Shown: positions 13,491 to 15,806 of the stretch, piece after piece
How the letters are laid out: each line of letters opens with the position of its first letter
How positions within the stretch are numbered: the stretch's first letter is position 1
DNA from: an uncultured Granulicatella sp.
GTDB taxonomy: Bacteria > Bacillota > Bacilli > Lactobacillales > Aerococcaceae
Direction: 5' to 3'
DNA length: 15,806 bases
Assembly (NCBI RefSeq): GCF_938030755.1
Contig: NZ_CALHIF010000046.1
Location: 1 to 15,806, forward strand
Program-made: the position numbers and the translations under genes
The notes under the pieces: model-generated
What the model saw: only the letters and a program-made list of their open reading frames with translations
Database searches by the model: none
Told to the model about the DNA's origin: nothing

Positions 13491-14645
13491 TTAAGCTTCG
13501 AAATAAGGCTTACCGTCTAAATAAGTCGCTTTGAGTTGTAACGCATCGTCTAATACGATGAAATCCGCTGCGTACCCTGGGTCGATGCGTCCGCAAACGT
13601 CGTCGATACCGACTGATTTTGCGGGAACAAGGCTAGCCATTGTAATAGCTTCGTGTGGAGTCGCAATGCCCCATTTCACAACGTTTTGAACCCCTTGGAT
13701 GAGTTCCAAGATACTTCCAGCAAGGCTTCCGCCGTCTTTCAAGCGAGCCGTACCGTCTTTTACGATTACAGGGAATTCTCCAAGCATCGATTCGCATTCG
13801 CCCATACCGCCCGCACGCATACAGTCTGTAATAAGAGCTACATGGTCGTGACCGCAACATTTCATAACGATACTTGCGCTCACTGGGTGAACGTGGTGAC
13901 CGTCACAGATGAGTTCGTCGAATACGTTTGGCAATGTGAGTGCCGCGCCGACAACGCCTGGTTCGCGGTGATGTAAGCCGCGCATTCCGTTGTATGTGTG
14001 AACGAAGATGTTCGCACCGGCTTCAACGGCGTTTTTACAATCTTCGTAAGTGGCATCTGTATGCGCAAGAGCGACATAGATGTCTTTTGTTTTCGCGTGT
14101 TTGATGAAATCAACGGCCCCTTCACGTTCAGGCGCAATCGCGATTTTCTTCACCCAACCGCCAGCGCGTTCTTGCCATTCATCCAAGATTTCAGATTTAG
14201 GGTCGCCCATGTATTTAGGGTTTTGCGCGCCTTTGTATTTTTCACAGAAGAATGGACCTTCTAGGAAAATCCCTCTGATTTTAGCGCCGCCAAGCGATGT
14301 GGCGTTATCGCCGACAGTTTGGCAGACATCCGCTAATAATTCGCGAGATGCAGTTAAGGTTGTTGGTAAGTAAGAAGTGACTCCGCATGAAGGAAGTCCT
14401 TCTGAAATGGTACGAAGTGCTTCTACGTCGTTATCCATGACGTCAGCGCCTTTGAATCCGTGAATATGTGTATCCACAAGACCTGGGGCAATTTGATAGT
14501 TGCCGTAGTCGATGATTGTTGCGCTGCTTTCTGGTGTTTCGGTTCGAAAGGCTCCGAAAGTTCCATTGTCTAAGATGGGTAAGTACCCTGGACCTTTCAC
14601 TTCGTCTTCAAAATAAAATGCTTTGGCATAAATATAAGTTGTCAT
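13491..14645 (-). CDS. nagA: N-acetylglucosamine/galactosamine-6-phosphate deacetylase
   Basis: A 384-residue amidohydrolase that removes acetate from GlcNAc-6-P or GalNAc-6-P. Visible active-site elements: the HxH of GLVDTHIHGF (His60, His62), Glu129 in LEGPFF, His195 in ALAHTDATYE, His216 in VHTYNGM, the substrate loop CDGHHVHP, and the catalytic Asp274 in LITDCMRAGG. The frame begins at a TTG (14663), but the ATG at 14645 gives the family's usual N-terminus; its ribosome binding site (AAGAGAT) is modest. It lies 27 bases after agaS and before lacD, which argues for the galactosamine branch (AgaA role). NagA and AgaA cannot be separated by motif alone. Confidence 0.93.
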   Translation of the reverse strand: MTTYIYAKAFYFEDEVKGPGYLPILDNGTFGAFRTETPESSATIIDYGNYQIAPGLVDTHIHGFKGADVMDNDVEALRTISEGLPSCGVTSYLPTTLTASRELLADVCQTVGDNATSLGGAKIRGIFLEGPFFCEKYKGAQNPKYMGDPKSEILDEWQERAGGWVKKIAIAPEREGAVDFIKHAKTKDIYVALAHTDATYEDCKNAVEAGANIFVHTYNGMRGLHHREPGVVGAALTLPNVFDELICDGHHVHPVSASIVMKCCGHDHVALITDCMRAGGMGECESMLGEFPVIVKDGTARLKDGGSLAGSILELIQGVQNVVKWGIATPHEAITMASLVPAKSVGIDDVCGRIDPGYAADFIVLDDALQLKATYLDGKPYFEA

Positions 14646-14672
14646 AGGATCATCTCTTTTCAATAAAGTTAT

Positions 14673-15806
14673 TTATGCTTCTAATGGGTGAATCGTTACT
14701 CCTTTAACGACACGGTTCACAGTCCCTGTTGGTGAAGGAGTGTCCGGTTTGTTTCCAACTTTGATAGAAGAAAGTAGAGAAACCGTTTGTCCAAATACCG
14801 CATATGGAAGTGCAAGATAAGCATCTGGAACGAAACGATATTCTTTATCGAAGCTGAAAGATAGACCTTCAAAGTCACTTTCTGCATCCACTCCAACCGC
14901 TAGAACAAGGCGTGCAATTTGGTCGCCGTGTAATTCGTTTAAGATATCGATGTCGTATTGACGCGTATAGTCGTCATTCGATACGAATACGAAGGCTAGA
15001 GAAGAGCCGTTTACGAATGATTTAGGACCGTGACGGAATCCCATTGAAGAATCGAATGCTGTTGCGATTTGTCCAGCAGTCAATTCAAGAATCTTCAATT
15101 GAACTTCGCGAGCAAGACCGCTTAGAGAACCAGAACCTAAGTAGATGACACGGTTGTAGTCTAAGTTCACGTAATGTTGAATCACGTCTTCACGTTCTAG
15201 AACGCTTGACCCCATTTGACGGATGGCTTTCACGAAGCCTTCTTTTTCTTCAAGCGAATGTGCTTCATCGAATACAAGAAGCGCTGTAAGAGTCATACAT
15301 GTGAAGCTTCCTGTCATCGCAAAACCAGCGTCGTTCGAGCGGTCTGGCATCATTAAGAGTAAGTTGTTTGTATCGTCTTTAGCAGCAACGGCTAATTTTC
15401 CTTCTGGTGCACAAGTGATTGTGATTTGATAGAAGTCGCGCACGATTTGTTGGCCAAGTTGTACACTTGCAAGACTTTCTGGTGAGTTACCGCTACGTGC
15501 AAATGAAACAAGCACTGTAGGAATTTCTGCTTTGAAGTAGTCATGTGGATTACTTACAAGGTTTGTCGTTCCTACTGATTGGAAATCAAAACGGTCTTCA
15601 TTTCCTGTACGTTTTAAGTAAGGAAGAATTGTATCTCCCACATATTGTGATGTACCCGCACCTGCGAAAATCACGCGTAGTTTTCCTTCTGGTAAACGGT
15701 CTAAGAAAGCAGTAATGCGTTCTAAGTTTGCTTTGTAGTAATCAAAAGCTTCTTTCCACAATTCTGGTTGTTGGCGAATTTCGCGCGTTGTAATTTCTGC
15801 AGATAA
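14673..15806 (-). CDS. agaS: Galactosamine-6-phosphate deaminase/isomerase AgaS (N-terminus off the window)
   Basis: 377 residues are visible and the open frame continues through the right edge (visible residues start LSAEITTREIRQQPELW). The TTG at 15761 is not a start. AgaS is about 384 residues, so only some ten are missing. It is a double SIS-domain protein: the first sugar-phosphate site is FAGAGTSQYVGDT with VSFARSGNSPES, and the second is YLGSGSLSGLAREVQLKILE with GFRHGPKSFV. It converts galactosamine-6-P to tagatose-6-P and ammonia. It is the upstream gene of agaS-nagA-lacD; promoter, kinase and PTS genes lie outside the window. A GlmS-like isomerase role is less likely given the neighbours. 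Confidence 0.9.
   Translation of the reverse strand, partial: LSAEITTREIRQQPELWKEAFDYYKANLERITAFLDRLPEGKLRVIFAGAGTSQYVGDTILPYLKRTGNEDRFDFQSVGTTNLVSNPHDYFKAEIPTVLVSFARSGNSPESLASVQLGQQIVRDFYQITITCAPEGKLAVAAKDDTNNLLLMMPDRSNDAGFAMTGSFTCMTLTALLVFDEAHSLEEKEGFVKAIRQMGSSVLEREDVIQHYVNLDYNRVIYLGSGSLSGLAREVQLKILELTAGQIATAFDSSMGFRHGPKSFVNGSSLAFVFVSNDDYTRQYDIDILNELHGDQIARLVLAVGVDAESDFEGLSFSFDKEYRFVPDAYLALPYAVFGQTVSLLSSIKVGNKPDTPSPTGTVNRVVKGVTIHPLEA

Noticed and set aside
15759..15761. TTG as the start of agaS
   Set aside because: The same frame is open to the window edge and the upstream residues match the usual AgaS N-terminus.
1..15806. Insertion sequence, prophage or toxin-antitoxin locus
   Set aside because: No transposase, integrase or phage genes and no paired toxin-antitoxin genes are visible; the genes are mostly metabolic and transport functions.

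Overview
The window looks like chromosome from a low-GC Firmicute of the order Lactobacillales. The supporting signs are AAAGGAG-type ribosome binding sites, lipoproteins with LxAC lipoboxes, ECF-type vitamin transporters, a CopA/CopZ pair with a CopY-type operator, a THF riboswitch on folT, and an agaS-nagA-lacD gene set. A Granulicatella/Carnobacteriaceae-like host is my best guess; the sequence alone does not prove it.

Layout. Bases 1-477 (minus) hold the start of an ECF transporter S component behind a DUF4430 lipoprotein. Bases 628-1428 (plus) encode a formate/nitrite channel. Bases 1494-3673 (minus) carry two tandem paralogous membrane proteins of unknown function. Bases 3901-5520 (plus) encode an orphan OppA-type peptide-binding lipoprotein. 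Bases 5641-7049 (minus) form a two-gene operon of an AraC-family regulator and a GNAT acetyltransferase. Bases 7305-8007 (plus) are a THF riboswitch followed by folT. Then come a GC-rich tandem structured repeat (7997-8275), a 4-oxalocrotonate tautomerase-like gene, a DUF2185 (Imm33-type) gene, the copA-copZ copper export operon and a YbjQ-family gene. Bases 12003-12450 are non-coding repeats and a large multi-branched inverted-repeat element. Bases 12457-15806 (minus) are agaS-nagA-lacD.

How the genes work together. AgaS, NagA and LacD fit a GalNAc/galactosamine branch. NagA deacetylates the amino-sugar 6-phosphate, AgaS deaminates/isomerises galactosamine-6-P to tagatose-6-P, and LacD cleaves tagatose-1,6-bisphosphate. 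The kinase and PTS would lie outside the window. CopA and CopZ export and chaperone Cu(I), and the copA promoter is packed with CopY-like half sites although no copY is present. FolT imports folate under THF feedback, and the sequence shows a hairpin that could hide its Shine-Dalgarno.

Most unusual content. (1) Two tandem ~124-bp units just after folT share an ungapped core whose hairpin carries a compensatory base-pair change, while their closing stems differ in sequence but both pair. This suggests a structured RNA I cannot name. (2) A ~165-bp multi-branched element closes the lacD transcript and is followed on that strand by a T run. It abuts 2.5 tandem copies of a ~115-bp repeat. (3) Two tandem two-membrane-segment paralogues share a strongly conserved C-terminal domain. 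(4) Four TGTAAA half sites in the copA promoter have exact 13-bp spacing.
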